Assembly: GCA_030840665.1 (NCBI GenBank)
Contig: JAVEEB010000156.1
Location: 1-9,015 of the forward strand
Direction: 5' to 3'
DNA length: 9,015 nt
Source: Frankiaceae bacterium
GTDB lineage: Bacteria > Actinomycetota > Actinomycetes > JAVEEB01
Shown: piece after piece, positions 8,358-9,015 of the stretch
Layout: every line of letters starts with the position of its first letter
How positions within the stretch are numbered: the stretch's first letter is position 1
Notes under the pieces: model-generated
The model's database searches: none
Told to the model about the DNA's origin: nothing
Seen by the model: only the letters and a program-made list of their open reading frames with translations
Translations under genes and position numbers: made by a program

Positions 8358-9015
8358 TGGAGCAACCGGCGGCAGCAGACGACGATAACGACGGCCCGGA
8401 CGACGGCCCCGACGGCCCGCCACCGGACGACGCGAACGACGCGAACGACGCGGACGACGCGGACGACGCGGACGACAGCGGCGATGAGGCCGCACCGCTG
8501 ATCGCGGAAACCCGCGAGATCGGCGACGAACACGTCGGCGGTGCCACCGTTCCGCCGCTGTCCGAGCACCCGGCCGCGCCGGAACCACCCATCACGTCAC
8601 GCCGGGCCGGCCGCAACCTGCCGGCCGCAATCGGGGTAGGTGTCCTCCTCGGCGTCCTGATCGTCGGGTCCCTGTTTACGTATCCACCCGCCTTCGCCGT
8701 GATCGTCGGCGCCGCCGTTGCCGCGTCGATCTGGGAGTTGCGCGGCGCGTTCGCCACCGTCGGCCGCCACTTGCCGATCGTGCCGCTCACTGCGGGCAGC
8801 CTCGCGATGCTGTTCTTCGCGTGGCGCGATGGCGGGGACGGGTTGGTGCTCGCCCTCTTCCTGACGGTCGGGCTGTGCATGGTGTGGCGGCTGCCGAGAC
8901 GGCGTACGTACGCGCTCCGCGACTCCGTGGCGGCCGCATTCAGCGCGATCTACGTGCCGTTCCTGGCCGGCTTCGCCGTCTTGATGGCCGTGCAATCGCA
9001 CGGGCCCCAGCGCGT
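8357..9015 (+). CDS. cdsA: Phosphatidate cytidylyltransferase, N-terminal part (cut by window end)
   Basis: CdsA is the membrane enzyme that makes CDP-diacylglycerol from phosphatidic acid and CTP, the precursor of phosphatidylinositol, phosphatidylglycerol and cardiolipin. The frame begins with GTG 8357, which shares a base with the frr stop (TAGTG), with GAGG four bases upstream. It is open to the window edge (219 complete codons). The first 80 or so residues form a very acidic, Asp/Pro-rich, probably disordered cytoplasmic tail. After RRAGRNLPAAIGVG (82-95), a stretch typical of actinobacterial CdsA, hydrophobic segments follow at about 91-107, 110-126, 140-156, 162-177 and 191-212. The C-terminal CDP-alcohol-synthesis signature (S-x3-R-x3-K-D-x6-G-H-G-G-x2-D-R) lies beyond the window, so the call rests on the N-terminal pattern and the frr-cdsA gene order. 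Confidence 0.88.
   Translation, partial: MEQPAAADDDNDGPDDGPDGPPPDDANDANDADDADDADDSGDEAAPLIAETREIGDEHVGGATVPPLSEHPAAPEPPITSRRAGRNLPAAIGVGVLLGVLIVGSLFTYPPAFAVIVGAAVAASIWELRGAFATVGRHLPIVPLTAGSLAMLFFAWRDGGDGLVLALFLTVGLCMVWRLPRRRTYALRDSVAAAFSAIYVPFLAGFAVLMAVQSHGPQR
8429..8473 (+). repeat. 9-bp in-frame tandem repeat in the acidic tail of cdsA
   Basis: Five contiguous copies of GACGCGRAC (8429, 8438, 8447, 8456 and 8465) encode Asp-Ala-Asn/Asp. A related GACGGCCC pattern precedes them (8391-8418). The 9-base period preserves the frame, so tail length can vary by slippage. Confidence 0.9.

Overview
The window is high-GC chromosomal DNA (roughly 70% G+C by eye, with strong G/C bias at codon third positions). 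It has GTG starts and coupled stop/start overlaps, and it looks like part of an actinomycete (Actinomycetota) chromosome. The gene order comM-dprA-xerC-whiG-like sigma / M23 peptidase / rpsB-tsf-pyrH-frr-cdsA matches, as I recall it, the region around whiG and rpsB in Streptomyces and related genera. I cannot name the genus. A WhiG/FliA-type sigma factor suggests a lineage that sporulates, makes flagella, or descends from one that did.

Left part (1-4104, + strand): the 3' part of a comM/yifB-type Mg-chelatase-like AAA+ ATPase runs into dprA through an ATGA overlap. After about 100 bp that contain an inverted repeat comes a xerC-type tyrosine recombinase with every catalytic residue present. 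Its 3' end overlaps a WhiG/FliA-family sigma gene. The first two proteins belong to DNA uptake and processing. The recombinase most likely resolves chromosome dimers. The sigma factor would direct a developmental or motility regulon.

Middle (4101-5103): a LytM/M23-domain gene lies on the - strand, tail to tail with the sigma gene. The two stop codons overlap inside one CTAG tetranucleotide. The M23 domain keeps the three expected zinc ligands but lacks two histidines that are usually catalytic. The 262-bp divergent gap to rpsB has no gene. It contains inverted repeats and presumably the rpsB promoter and leader, although I could not identify a convincing promoter.

Right part (5104-9015, + strand): the conserved translation/nucleotide/lipid cluster rpsB-tsf-pyrH-frr-cdsA, with cdsA cut by the window end. 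The five products supply ribosomal protein S2, EF-Ts, UMP kinase, ribosome recycling factor and CDP-diacylglycerol synthase.

The most unusual local structure is the pyrH-frr junction. The 3' end of pyrH is repeated about four times as a 15-bp unit. This creates a 21-codon open frame with its own Shine-Dalgarno-like sequence. Its GTG start overlaps the pyrH stop (GTGA) and its TGA stop overlaps the frr GTG start (GTGA). I found no sign of a mobile element, CRISPR array, tRNA, rRNA or defence system. Apart from the junction and the M23 gene this is ordinary core chromosome.
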